The notes under the pieces: generated by a model
Told to the model about the DNA's origin: nothing
The model's input: the letters and a program-made list of their open reading frames with translations, nothing else
Database searches by the model: none
DNA from: Microbulbifer sp. MKSA007
GTDB taxonomy: Bacteria > Pseudomonadota > Gammaproteobacteria > Pseudomonadales > Cellvibrionaceae
Assembly (NCBI GenBank): GCA_032615215.1
Contig: CP128433.1
Span: 434,001-498,000 of the forward strand
Length of the DNA: 64,000 bases
Reading direction: 5' to 3'
Part shown: positions 1-8,655 of the stretch, piece after piece
Layout: each line of letters begins with the position of its first letter
How positions within the stretch are numbered: position 1 is the first letter of the stretch
Position numbers and translations under genes: made by a program

Positions 1-1
1 G

Positions 2-523
2 ATCTGGATTGACCTGGAGATGACAGGCCTGAATCCGGACAAAGAGCGCATTATTGAAATTGCCACAATCGTGACGGATTCACGCCTGGAGATTCTCGCC
101 GAGGGTCCCTCAATGGTCATCCACCAGAGCGATGCCTTGCTAGATGCAATGGATGAATGGAATACCGAACAGCACGGTGGTTCCGGGCTGGTAACGCGGG
201 TTAAAGAGTCCAGTATTTCCGAAAGGGACGCGGAAAGGGAGACCCTGGAGTTCTTGCGACACTGGGTCCCTGAGGGAGCATCTCCCATGTGTGGCAACTC
301 TATCGGCCAGGACCGCCGCTTCCTGGTGAAATATATGCCGGAGTTGGAATCCTATTTCCACTACCGAAACCTGGATGTCAGCTCGGTGAAGGAATTGGCT
401 CGCCGCTGGCGCCCAGAGGTTTTGGACGGGGTTAAAAAACACAGCAGCCATTTGGCGCTCGACGATATCCGCGATTCTATCGAGGAATTACGCCACTACC
501 GCGAGACTTTTTTCCGCCTCTGA
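2..523 (+). CDS. orn: Oligoribonuclease, 5' end cut by window edge
   Basis: Cytoplasmic 3'-to-5' exoribonuclease of the DEDDh family that degrades 2-5 nt RNAs (and pGpG) to mononucleotides. The frame is open from base 2 and reads IWIDLEMTGL before the first internal ATG at 20, so the true start lies outside the window and only about 8 residues are missing. The catalytic set is visible: Asp and Glu in IDLEMTG, Asp in GNSIGQDRRF, and His plus Asp in SHLALDDI. The visible 173 residues match the usual length of about 180. It is convergent with queG, 13 bp away. The identification rests on strong resemblance to E. coli Orn throughout. Confidence 0.97.
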   Translation: MWIDLEMTGLNPDKERIIEIATIVTDSRLEILAEGPSMVIHQSDALLDAMDEWNTEQHGGSGLVTRVKESSISERDAERETLEFLRHWVPEGASPMCGNSIGQDRRFLVKYMPELESYFHYRNLDVSSVKELARRWRPEVLDGVKKHSSHLALDDIRDSIEELRHYRETFFRL

Positions 524-536
524 CGACCACCCCTGA

Positions 537-1646
537 TTAGCCAGCGGGCTTGCGTTTGATTTTACGCTTGCGCCTGCGCCCGCTGCGCAACCGCTCCAGC
601 GCCCAATCGATATGCTCCAGAACCAGGGGCGTGGCGTCGGCGCGGGCACTCTCCAGGGTATCGATGACTTCGGGCGTGGCCTCCCCATTGCCTAAGGCAA
701 CAGCCAGGTTGCGCAGCCAGCGCTCGTGGCCGATTCGGCGAATCGCCGAACCCTCAGTCTTGCGCAGGAACTCCTCTTCGCTCCAGGTAAACAACTTCAG
801 CAGCTCGCCATTGTCCAGTCCATGTCGTGGATGAAAATCTTTTTCCTTGGTGGGTTTGGCGAATTTATTCCAAGGGCACACTATTTGGCAGTCGTCGCAG
901 CCGTATATCCGGTTGCCGATGGGCTCGCGAAATTCCTCAGGGATTGGGCCTTTGTTTTCAATAGTGAGGTAGGAGATGCAGCGCCGCGCATCCAGGGTGC
1001 GGTCATCGATAAAGGCATCGGTGGGGCAAACCCTGAGGCAGGCGACACAGTCGCCACACTGATCATGCTCCTCGCTGATATCTATGGGGAGTGGCAGGTT
1101 GGTGTAGATTTCGCCGAGGAAAAAGTAAGAGCCGGCGGTCGAATTCAGTACCAGCGTATTTTTACCAATCCAGCCCAGGCCGGCCTTGGCTGCCAGGGCC
1201 TTCTCCATTACCGGGGCGCTGTCGGTAAAAGCCCGACCTTTCGATTCAATGCCCCGCTCGGCGCAATAGGTATCAATTTGCTTTGATAGATTGGCCAGGC
1301 GTTTGCGGATCAACTTATGGTAATCGCGGCCATTCGCATAGCGGGATACATAGGCCTTACTCGAATCCTTCAACACTTTAATCGGCTGGGTGTCCGGCGG
1401 CAGGTAGTCCAGACGCACGCTGATTACCCGCAGTGTTCCCGGCTCCAATAATTCGGGGCGCCAGCGTTTCTCACCGTGAGCGCCCATCCAGTCCATATCA
1501 GCGTGATAGCCCGCATCAATCCAGGCGCGCAGGCGTTCCCCTTCCTCCTCCAGCTGGCAATCGGTAATACCCACTTGTTGGAAGCCCAGTTCTCTGCCCC
1601 AAATTTTGATCTGTTGGGCTAAGTCGGCGAGCAGTGATTCGGTCAT
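537..1646 (-). CDS. queG: Epoxyqueuosine reductase
   Basis: Cobalamin- and iron-sulfur-dependent enzyme that reduces epoxyqueuosine to queuosine in tRNA, the last step of queuosine (position 34) synthesis. The 369-residue product has the two ferredoxin-like cysteine clusters of the family, CGDCVACLRVCP and CDDCQIVCPWN, in the second half, and the conserved DSAPVMEKALA and GWIGKNT segments before them. It ends in a very basic tail (RRRKRKIKRKP). The ATG at 1646 gives the usual family start. It is divergent from nnr with 134 bp between the starts. It sits next to orn as in Pseudomonas. Confidence 0.96.
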   Translation of the reverse strand: MTESLLADLAQQIKIWGRELGFQQVGITDCQLEEEGERLRAWIDAGYHADMDWMGAHGEKRWRPELLEPGTLRVISVRLDYLPPDTQPIKVLKDSSKAYVSRYANGRDYHKLIRKRLANLSKQIDTYCAERGIESKGRAFTDSAPVMEKALAAKAGLGWIGKNTLVLNSTAGSYFFLGEIYTNLPLPIDISEEHDQCGDCVACLRVCPTDAFIDDRTLDARRCISYLTIENKGPIPEEFREPIGNRIYGCDDCQIVCPWNKFAKPTKEKDFHPRHGLDNGELLKLFTWSEEEFLRKTEGSAIRRIGHERWLRNLAVALGNGEATPEVIDTLESARADATPLVLEHIDWALERLRSGRRRKRKIKRKPAG

Positions 1647-1780
1647 AGATAAAGCGGCTCGATATTCCCTGCAAGCACAATGCCTGGCCGGGGCGGTATA
1701 CTTTGCGGTTGGCGCAAACGATGGCGATGTAATTGCCTATTTTGCCACAGATGAATTCTTGACCACATCGCGGGAGCTGC

Positions 1781-3262
1781 ATGGACACGCCTCAACCTCT
1801 ATACAGTGCCGAGTCGGTACGTGAGCTGGATCGACAGACGATTGCTGCACTGGAAATCCCCTCCATTCAACTGATGAAGCGCGCCGGTCGCGCGGCTTTT
1901 TCACATCTACGCAGGCACTGGCCGGAGATCGGCCGCCTCCAGGTTTTCTGCGGTGGTGGGAACAACGGTGGGGATGGCTATGTGATTGCCGCCCTCGCCG
2001 CGCAAAAGAAAATCCCGGTCACCGTCTATGCGTGTACCGATCCTCAGCACTTGAGGGGCGATGCCCGGGAGGCCTATGAGTACGCCTGCAGGGAAGGTGT
2101 CCAGGTGGTGAACTCTCTCGCAGAACTGGATACGGCGGATGCCAATACACTGATTGTGGATGCATTGCTGGGAACGGGCTTTAGCGGTGAGCTGCGCTCC
2201 GGCGTGGCGCATGCGGTTGAGCGAATCCGCAAAAGCCCTGGCCCGGTGTTGGCTGTGGATATCCCCTCCGGTCTGAGTGCCGATACCGGCAGTGCCGGCG
2301 AGGCGGTCAGTGCCGATATAACGGTGACTTTTATCGGCCGCAAAATGGGGCTCTACTGCGGTCGCGGCCCGGCGCTCTGCGGAGAGGTAATTTTCGAAGG
2401 CTTGGGGGCACCTGAGGCTGCCTACCGAGCAGTTGAGCCTTTGGCTATGCGTTACGAGGCTGATGCCATCCGTCGCCTGCCAGCGCGTGCCGCCGATAGC
2501 TTTAAAAACCAGTTTGGCCATATTTTGGTTGTCGGCGGTGATACCGGATTTGGCGGTGCTGCATTGATGGCTGCGCAATCCTCAGCGCGCTGTGGAGCCG
2601 GGCTGATTTCCCTGGCGACCCGCCCTGAGCATTTGTCCGCAGCGTTAACTCGCAGTCCAGAAGTGATGGCCCATCCGGTGATTTCCGGGCAGGAGCTGGA
2701 ACCGCTGCTCGAAGGCCCCAGCGTAATTGCAGTGGGCCCCGGTTTGGGACGCTCCCCCTGGAGTGAGCAGCTGCTGGCGCGAGCCGGCCGAGCTGAGGCG
2801 CCCTTGGTCGTAGATGCCGATGCATTGAATATTCTCGCCGAGGGCCGGGTTCTGGCCGGGGTCCGGCGGGATGACTGGGTGTTGACCCCACATGTGGGGG
2901 AGGCCGCCCGCCTCCTGGGTTGTGATACCGCCGAGGTGCTCGCCGATCCGCGCGCAGCTGCTATTGCAGTTCAGCAAAAATTCAGTGGCGTGGTGATATT
3001 AAAAGGCGCCGGCACCCTGATTGCACATGATGGTGGTGTTGACCTTATCAACAGCGGTAACCCGGGTATGGCTTCCGGTGGTATGGGAGACCTTCTCACC
3101 GGTATTGTTGCAGCATTGATTGGCCAGCACTTGCCGCTGGTGGAGGCTGCCCGACTGGCGGTGTGGTTACATGGAGAGGCGGGTAATCGCGCTGCCGAAG
3201 AGGGTATGCGGGGATTACTCGCTACGGATTTATTGCCCTGGATTAGACGTTTGGTAGATTGA
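1781..3262 (+). CDS. nnr: Bifunctional NAD(P)HX epimerase / dehydratase
   Basis: Repairs hydrated NAD(P)H. The N-terminal YjeF_N epimerase domain (about residues 10-215) interconverts the R and S forms of NAD(P)HX. The C-terminal ribokinase-like domain (about 230-490) is the ADP-dependent dehydratase. Seen: GGGNNGGDGYV in the epimerase half, GPGLGRS and VDADALN in the dehydratase half, and the NSGNPGMASGGMGDLLTG signature near the end. The 493 residues are normal for the fusion. Its stop codon overlaps the ATG of tsaE by one base (TGATG), so the two genes are probably translationally coupled. Confidence 0.96.
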   Translation: MDTPQPLYSAESVRELDRQTIAALEIPSIQLMKRAGRAAFSHLRRHWPEIGRLQVFCGGGNNGGDGYVIAALAAQKKIPVTVYACTDPQHLRGDAREAYEYACREGVQVVNSLAELDTADANTLIVDALLGTGFSGELRSGVAHAVERIRKSPGPVLAVDIPSGLSADTGSAGEAVSADITVTFIGRKMGLYCGRGPALCGEVIFEGLGAPEAAYRAVEPLAMRYEADAIRRLPARAADSFKNQFGHILVVGGDTGFGGAALMAAQSSARCGAGLISLATRPEHLSAALTRSPEVMAHPVISGQELEPLLEGPSVIAVGPGLGRSPWSEQLLARAGRAEAPLVVDADALNILAEGRVLAGVRRDDWVLTPHVGEAARLLGCDTAEVLADPRAAAIAVQQKFSGVVILKGAGTLIAHDGGVDLINSGNPGMASGGMGDLLTGIVAALIGQHLPLVEAARLAVWLHGEAGNRAAEEGMRGLLATDLLPWIRRLVD

Positions 3263-3756
3263 TGGCGAGTGAATTGAAATTACATTTGGCCGATGAAGCA
3301 GCCACCGTATCCGGCGGCAGCTCGCTCGGGCAGGCCTGTCTTGCGGCGGGCCTGCAACAGGGGCTGACGCTGTATTTAAATGGCCAGCTGGGCGCGGGAA
3401 AGACAACTTTTTGTCGGGGGGTACTGAGGGCCTTTGGGCACGAGGGTGCGGTAAAGAGCCCCACCTACACCTTGGTGGAACCCTACGAACTCGAGGCTCA
3501 CCGGGTTTACCACTTCGATCTTTATCGTCTGGGTGACCCGGAAGAGTTGGAGTTTATGGGGGTGCGGGATTATTTCTCTGCGCAGAGCTTGAGCCTTGTA
3601 GAGTGGCCTGAGCGGGGCGAGGGCATATTGCCCGCTCCAGACTTGGAAGTTGAGTTGGAAGTGCCGGAAAGTGGTCGCCAGCTCAGGTTAATTGCGCACT
3701 CGCCCCAGGGGGAGCGCGTAATAGACCTGCTGCAAAAGCTGCTGCGAGCATCCTGA
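3262..3756 (+). CDS. tsaE: tRNA t6A biosynthesis ATPase TsaE
   Basis: Small ATPase of the TsaB-TsaD-TsaE complex that makes N6-threonylcarbamoyladenosine at tRNA position 37. The Walker A motif is GQLGAGKTTF at about residues 38-47, and the family signature SPTYTLVEPY follows near residue 70. The ATG at 3262 overlaps the nnr stop by one base. A TTG immediately upstream (3259) is in frame but is less likely to be used. The product is 164 residues, the usual family size. Confidence 0.95.
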   Translation: MASELKLHLADEAATVSGGSSLGQACLAAGLQQGLTLYLNGQLGAGKTTFCRGVLRAFGHEGAVKSPTYTLVEPYELEAHRVYHFDLYRLGDPEELEFMGVRDYFSAQSLSLVEWPERGEGILPAPDLEVELEVPESGRQLRLIAHSPQGERVIDLLQKLLRAS

Positions 3757-3811
3757 AAACGCCTGAACACAGGGAAATACTGATACCAATAAGCAAAGGG
3801 GCTGGGAAGTA

Positions 3812-5122
3812 ATGAGTTTTATGTGGCGGTCTCTGTTCGTTGTCGCGCTGTGGCTGGCAGTTTTCCTGCCAGCTTCTGCGACGCAAGTGGAAGGTGTGCG
3901 CGTCTGGCGAGCACCCGACCATACGCGTCTGGTTTTAGATTTGAGCGGCCCGGCAGAGCACAAGTTATTCACCCTCAAGAGTCCCCACCGGGTGGTTGTC
4001 GACCTCTCTGATACCGAGTTGAAGGCCGAGCTGGACAAGTTGGACCTGGAGAAGACGCCGATCGCCCGGGTGCGCCACGCCCGTCAGAATAAAAAAGATC
4101 TACGGGTTGTATTGGACCTTAAGCAGCAGGCCAATCCGCGCAGCTTTGCTTTGCGGCGCCATGAAAACCTGCCGGATCGATTGGTGATCGATCTTTACGA
4201 CGAGGTTAAAGGCAGCGAGAAGACGCTGGAGCAGGTCAGTAGTGAACGCAATATCATTGTCGCTATTGATGCAGGGCACGGCGGGGAAGACCCCGGGGCT
4301 TCCGGTCCCGGTCGCTTGCGGGAAAAGGATGTGGTGCTGGCGATTGCCAAACAGCTGCACAAAAAGATAAACGGTGAGAAGGGCTTTACCGCCAAACTGG
4401 TGCGCACCGGGGATTACTATATTCCTCTGCGGGAACGGGTAAAAATTGGGCGCAATATGCGTGCGGACCTTTTTGTGTCGATCCACGCCGATGCCTTTAC
4501 CCGTAAAGATGCCCGTGGCGCTGGGGTCTATGCGGTCTCTTCCCGAGGCGCAACCAGTGAAACCGCCCGCTTTTTGGCCGCGCGGGAAAACGAATCCGAT
4601 CTTATCGGTGGTGCCGGCAGTTTGAGCCTGGGCGATAAGGATGACACCCTTGCCGGCGTATTGCTCGACCTCTCCATGACTGCCACCATGAATGCCAGCC
4701 TGGATATCGGCGCCAGTGTGCTGTCACAGATTGGCACCGTCACTCACCTGCATAAAAAACAGGTGGAGCAGGCCAATTTCTCGGTGCTGCGTTCGCCGGA
4801 TGTGCCTTCAATTTTGGTGGAGACGGGTTTTATTACTAATCCCCAGGAAGCGAAACGCCTGCGCGATCCCAGTTTCCAGCGCAAGCTGGCGCAAAAGCTC
4901 AGTGACGGTATAGTGGCGCACTTTAAGAGTCGCCCCCCGGCGGATACCTGGCTCGCCGCCAACCAGAGCGATAAGTCTCGCAACCACGTTATTGCCCGCG
5001 GGGAGACCCTTTCGGGTATCGCGGCGCGATATAATATTTCCGTCGCCGCCCTGATGAGAGCGAATGGCATCAAGAACTCCGTGATTCGAGTGGGGCAGAT
5101 CCTGAGCATTCCTTCCGGCTGA
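3812..5122 (+). CDS. amiB: N-acetylmuramoyl-L-alanine amidase with AMIN and LysM domains
   Basis: Periplasmic zinc amidase that cuts the amide bond between MurNAc and the stem peptide during septum splitting. Order of domains: signal peptide (hydrophobic core VVALWLAVFLPASA), AMIN domain (about 25-135) for septal targeting, Amidase_3 catalytic domain (about 147-375) and one C-terminal LysM domain (about 390-436). Zinc ligands and catalytic Glu are visible in IDAGHGGEDPG, LREKDVV, SIHADAF and VETGFITN. Having a single LysM after the catalytic domain resembles AmiB more than AmiC. The exact paralogue name is uncertain. The position between tsaE and mutL is the known order in Pseudomonas. Confidence 0.93.
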   Translation: MSFMWRSLFVVALWLAVFLPASATQVEGVRVWRAPDHTRLVLDLSGPAEHKLFTLKSPHRVVVDLSDTELKAELDKLDLEKTPIARVRHARQNKKDLRVVLDLKQQANPRSFALRRHENLPDRLVIDLYDEVKGSEKTLEQVSSERNIIVAIDAGHGGEDPGASGPGRLREKDVVLAIAKQLHKKINGEKGFTAKLVRTGDYYIPLRERVKIGRNMRADLFVSIHADAFTRKDARGAGVYAVSSRGATSETARFLAARENESDLIGGAGSLSLGDKDDTLAGVLLDLSMTATMNASLDIGASVLSQIGTVTHLHKKQVEQANFSVLRSPDVPSILVETGFITNPQEAKRLRDPSFQRKLAQKLSDGIVAHFKSRPPADTWLAANQSDKSRNHVIARGETLSGIAARYNISVAALMRANGIKNSVIRVGQILSIPSG

Positions 5123-5167
5123 GACCTCAGTGTCGAGCGGTCCTTGCAGCATTAACAGGCCAGATTC

Positions 5168-7054
5168 ATGCACGATAAAATCCAGCAACTCTCTCCCCGC
5201 CTTGCCAACCAGATCGCGGCTGGTGAAGTCGTTGAGCGCCCGGCATCAGTAATCAAGGAGTTGCTGGAAAACAGCCTTGATGCGGGCGCTACACGACTTG
5301 AGGTCGATGTGGACGGCGGGGGTAGCAAGCGCATGAAAGTGCGCGATAACGGCAAGGGCATAGAGCGGGAAGACCTGCCAATGGCCCTGGCCCGCCATGC
5401 GACTTCCAAGATTCACGCTTTGGAGGATCTGGAGGCGGTGGCCACCCTGGGCTTTCGCGGTGAGGCCCTCGCCAGTATTTCCTCGGTGGCGCGTCTGGCA
5501 TTGACCAGCAGCCGCGATGAAAGCGGCAAGGGGTGGCAGGTAAGTGCGGAGGGCCGCGACATGCAGGCACAGCTCGCGCCCTCGGCTCACCCCCGTGGCA
5601 CCACGGTGGATGTGCGCGACCTGTTCTTCAATACGCCCGCTCGGCGGAAATTCCTGCGCACAGAAAAAACAGAATTCAATCGCATTGACGAGACGATTAA
5701 GCGCTTGGCGCTGTCCCGATTTGATGTCTCTATCAGCCTGCGCCACAACGGCAAGGGTGTGCATAATCTGCGCGCGGGCACCGGGCGGGTGGAAATGGAG
5801 CGCCGTGTCGCCCAGGTGTGTGGGCCGGCGTTTATGCAGAATGCGCTGCATATCGACGTGGAGCGCAGCGGCCTGCGCCTGTGGGGGTGGGTTGCGGAGC
5901 CCGCATTCTCGCGCTCCCAGGCCGACTTACAATTCTTTTATGTCAATGGCCGGGCTATTCGCGACAAAGTGGTCAGCCACGCGGTGCGCCGGGCGTTCGC
6001 CGATGTTTTGTACCACGGTCGACATCCGGCATTTGTACTTTACCTGGAGCTGGACCCGGCTTCCGTCGATGTGAATGTGCACCCGACCAAACACGAAGTG
6101 CGTTTTCGCGATAGTCGCCTGGTGCATGACTTCCTGTTTGGCAGTTTGCATCGGGCCCTGGCGGATGTGCGCCCGGGGCAGAAAGAGGAAACAGAAAGCG
6201 AGCCGGAGCAGGAACGCCAGGAACAGGTCACGGGTTTGCAGGCCGGTGAATTTGCCGGGCAGCATAAAATGCCACTCAGCAATCGCCCCTCGCCCTCAAA
6301 TTTGCGCGAGCAGATGAATGCTTACGGCGCTCTGCACCAACCGTATGAGGACTCATCTCCGGCGACACAACAGCTGCAGGATGCCCCTAGCAGCCGGCCA
6401 GTGTCTGTGCCCCAAGCGTCTTCCGGGGCGACCATAGGGGCCGGTGCGAGCATTGAAAGCGAATCAGAAGTGCCGCCGCTGGGCTTTGCCCTGGCGCAGT
6501 TGCACGGAATCTATATTCTCGCGCAAAACGAGCACGGGATGGTTGTTGTCGATATGCACGCTGCCCATGAGCGCATTGTCTATGAGCAGATGAAAGTGGC
6601 TTATGCGGCCGGTGGAATCCAGGCTCAGCCCCTTCTGGTTCCTGTAAGCCTGGCCGTCAGCCAGCGGGAAGCGGACTGCTTCGAGGAGCGCAGCGAGGTG
6701 TTTACCGCGCTTGGTTTCGTATTGCAGCGGGCCGGCCCGGAGACTTTGCTGGTGCGCCAGGTACCCACAATGCTACACGGCGCGGAAGTGGAACAGCTGG
6801 TGCGCGATGTACTCTCAGACCTGCTCGGCGAAGGCGACAGCGCCCGTATTGGTGAGCGTATCAACGAAGTGCTGGGGACAATGGCTTGTCACGGTTCTGT
6901 TCGCGCAAATCGACGCCTGACAATCCCGGAAATGAATGCTCTGTTGCGGGACATGGAACGCACGGAGCGCAGTGGCCAGTGTAACCACGGTCGCCCGACC
7001 TGGACCCAGGTTAAACTGGCAGATATGGATAAGTGGTTTATGCGCGGCCAATAG
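5168..7054 (+). CDS. mutL: DNA mismatch repair protein MutL (endonuclease type)
   Basis: Couples MutS mismatch recognition to strand removal. The N-terminal GHKL ATPase shows ELLENSLDAGA, RDNGKGI and GFRGEALASISS. A variable Gln- and Ser-rich linker (about 335-430) follows, then the C-terminal dimerisation domain. That domain contains DMHAAHERIVYE, matching the DQHAxxExxxxE metal site of nicking MutL proteins, and CNHGRPTW near the end, so this MutL is predicted to cut DNA itself, as in bacteria without MutH. The 628 residues are normal. miaA starts about 25 bp downstream. Confidence 0.97.
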   Translation: MHDKIQQLSPRLANQIAAGEVVERPASVIKELLENSLDAGATRLEVDVDGGGSKRMKVRDNGKGIEREDLPMALARHATSKIHALEDLEAVATLGFRGEALASISSVARLALTSSRDESGKGWQVSAEGRDMQAQLAPSAHPRGTTVDVRDLFFNTPARRKFLRTEKTEFNRIDETIKRLALSRFDVSISLRHNGKGVHNLRAGTGRVEMERRVAQVCGPAFMQNALHIDVERSGLRLWGWVAEPAFSRSQADLQFFYVNGRAIRDKVVSHAVRRAFADVLYHGRHPAFVLYLELDPASVDVNVHPTKHEVRFRDSRLVHDFLFGSLHRALADVRPGQKEETESEPEQERQEQVTGLQAGEFAGQHKMPLSNRPSPSNLREQMNAYGALHQPYEDSSPATQQLQDAPSSRPVSVPQASSGATIGAGASIESESEVPPLGFALAQLHGIYILAQNEHGMVVVDMHAAHERIVYEQMKVAYAAGGIQAQPLLVPVSLAVSQREADCFEERSEVFTALGFVLQRAGPETLLVRQVPTMLHGAEVEQLVRDVLSDLLGEGDSARIGERINEVLGTMACHGSVRANRRLTIPEMNALLRDMERTERSGQCNHGRPTWTQVKLADMDKWFMRGQ

Positions 7055-7079
7055 GTACGCGGCAGAAGTGGGTGGTAGT

Positions 7080-8048
7080 TTGAATAACAGCTTGCCGGGT
7101 GATCAGCCCCGTGTAATTTTCTTGATGGGTCCAACGGCCTCCGGCAAAACGGATCTGGCCATGGCGCTCGCCGATCGTTTGCCCGTGGAATTAATCAGTG
7201 TTGATTCCGCTCTCGTATATCGAGGCCTTGATATCGGCTCGGCCAAGCCCTCAGTAGAAGAGCTAGCAGCATACCCTCACCGCTTGATCGATATCTGTGA
7301 CCCGTCTGAGTCCTATTCGGCAGGTCGTTTCCGCAAAGATGCGCTGGAAGCTATGGCAGAAATTAGCGCTGCTGGTAAAGTGCCATTACTGGTTGGCGGA
7401 ACTATGTTGTATTTCCGTGCTCTGTTGGAAGGCATGGCAAAATTGCCTGAGGCGGACGCAGCGGTGAGAGCAGAAATAGAAGCTCGCGCAGAGCGTGAAG
7501 GGTGGCCCGCATTGCATGCAGAGCTGGCCCAGGTGGACCCGCAGTTGGCGGCAGAGCTACATCCCAACCATTCGGTGCGTATCGAAAGGGGGCTGGAAGT
7601 TTACCGCCTCACCGGTGTTCCGCTTTCGCAGTTGCGTCGCGAGCAGGAAGCTGGGGGAATACAGGAGCAGTACCAGGTGTGCCAGATGGCCATTATGCCC
7701 CGCGATCGCTCCCTGCTTCACCAGCGCATCGAACTGCGTTTTCGCAAGATGCTAGCGGCGGGCTTTATTGATGAAGTCAAGGGTCTGCTGGACCGAGGAG
7801 ACCTGCACGAGGACTTACCGGCAATTCGCGCGGTGGGATATCGACAAGTTTGGCAACACTTGCAAGGCCAAACCGATTACGATGATATGGTGGCCGCTGG
7901 AATTGCGGCGACGAGGCAGCTTGCCAAGCGCCAGTTAACCTGGCTGCGGCGCTGGCCAGACCTGCTAACTTTGTACACTCAGGATGAGCAAGGTGGGGTG
8001 CGTGAGAATGACGAAATATTGGCTGAAGCCTTGAAATTTCTCGCTTAA
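7080..8048 (+). CDS. miaA: tRNA dimethylallyltransferase
   Basis: Transfers dimethylallyl to A37 of tRNAs reading UNN codons, the first step toward ms2i6A. Seen: FLMGPTASGKTDLAM (P-loop), ISVDSALVYRGLDIG, the GGTMLYFRALL segment and AIRAVGYRQVW. The frame stays open far upstream into mutL, but homology begins only at about VIFLMGPT. The likely start is TTG at 7080, with a GGTGG stretch just before it, giving 322 residues. GTG at 7068 is the alternative. Order mutL-miaA-hfq is widely conserved in gammaproteobacteria. Confidence 0.94.
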   Translation: MNNSLPGDQPRVIFLMGPTASGKTDLAMALADRLPVELISVDSALVYRGLDIGSAKPSVEELAAYPHRLIDICDPSESYSAGRFRKDALEAMAEISAAGKVPLLVGGTMLYFRALLEGMAKLPEADAAVRAEIEARAEREGWPALHAELAQVDPQLAAELHPNHSVRIERGLEVYRLTGVPLSQLRREQEAGGIQEQYQVCQMAIMPRDRSLLHQRIELRFRKMLAAGFIDEVKGLLDRGDLHEDLPAIRAVGYRQVWQHLQGQTDYDDMVAAGIAATRQLAKRQLTWLRRWPDLLTLYTQDEQGGVRENDEILAEALKFLA

Positions 8049-8172
8049 GCATCCATAACGTGGTTGGGCTATTAAACGACAAGCCCGTTCAGTCAGTTTT
8101 CACAGAGTCCGGCCTTTTCCGGCTCGCTACTACACTACTTATACGCGTATTCAACCTCAGTCGTTTTTTGAT

Positions 8173-8187
8173 CCGCGCTCTTCGCGG
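8173..8187 (+). other. Hairpin in the hfq leader
   Basis: A perfect 5-bp GC stem (CCGCG, loop CTCTT, CGCGG) lies about 50 bases before the hfq ATG, just after a run of six T. The T run precedes the stem, so it is not a terminator for miaA. It may be a structure in the hfq 5' untranslated region. hfq leaders are known sites of translational autoregulation in other bacteria, but no such site is demonstrated here. Confidence 0.35.
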
Positions 8188-8239
8188 GTGCGATTGCGGC
8201 CTGCATACCGCATTCAGCTTTTTGACAAGGAGAAAAAAG

Positions 8240-8524
8240 ATGTCAAAAGGGCACAGCTTACAAGACCCTTACCTCAACGTATTGCGCAAAGAGCGTATTC
8301 CGGTTTCTATCTATCTGGTAAACGGCATCAAGCTCCAAGGGCAAATTGAATCCTTCGACCAGTTCGTGGTGTTACTCAAAAATACTGTGAGCCAAATGGT
8401 GTATAAGCACGCCATTTCTACGGTTGTTCCGTCGCGTGCAGTGCGCGTACCGCTATTGAATCCCGCAGCCCAGCACGGCGGCGAGGGTAATGGTGAAGGC
8501 GGTGAGCGCGAATCCTTTAGCTAA
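8240..8524 (+). CDS. hfq: RNA chaperone Hfq
   Basis: Hexameric Sm-like RNA chaperone that pairs small RNAs with target mRNAs. The 94-residue product starts MSKGHSLQDPYLNVLRKERI and carries the Sm1 segment (VSIYLVNGIKLQGQIESFDQ) and the Sm2 signature YKHAISTVVPSR. It ends in a glycine- and glutamate-rich tail. AAGGAG is placed 8-9 bases before the ATG at 8240. The open frame extends further upstream, but that part has no Hfq homology. Confidence 0.98.
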   Translation: MSKGHSLQDPYLNVLRKERIPVSIYLVNGIKLQGQIESFDQFVVLLKNTVSQMVYKHAISTVVPSRAVRVPLLNPAAQHGGEGNGEGGERESFS

Positions 8525-8655
8525 AAGATCCGTATCAATTTCACCTGCCCCCCGTTTTGCCGGGGCGCCAGCAGCTCGGTGAGCCCCTTGCAGGGCTTGC
8601 CGGTTGTCACCTCAGTCAGGGCTTATCGCGCCCTTTTCGCAATAGAGAATTCCCA

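Noticed and set aside
8060..8239. N-terminal extension of Hfq in the same open frame
   Set aside because: Hfq homology and the AAGGAG site both start at 8240; the upstream part is the leader region.
8557..8655. N-terminal extension of HflX from an upstream TTG
   Set aside because: The added residues have no family similarity, and known HflX proteins begin at the MFF/MFD position matched by TTG 8656.
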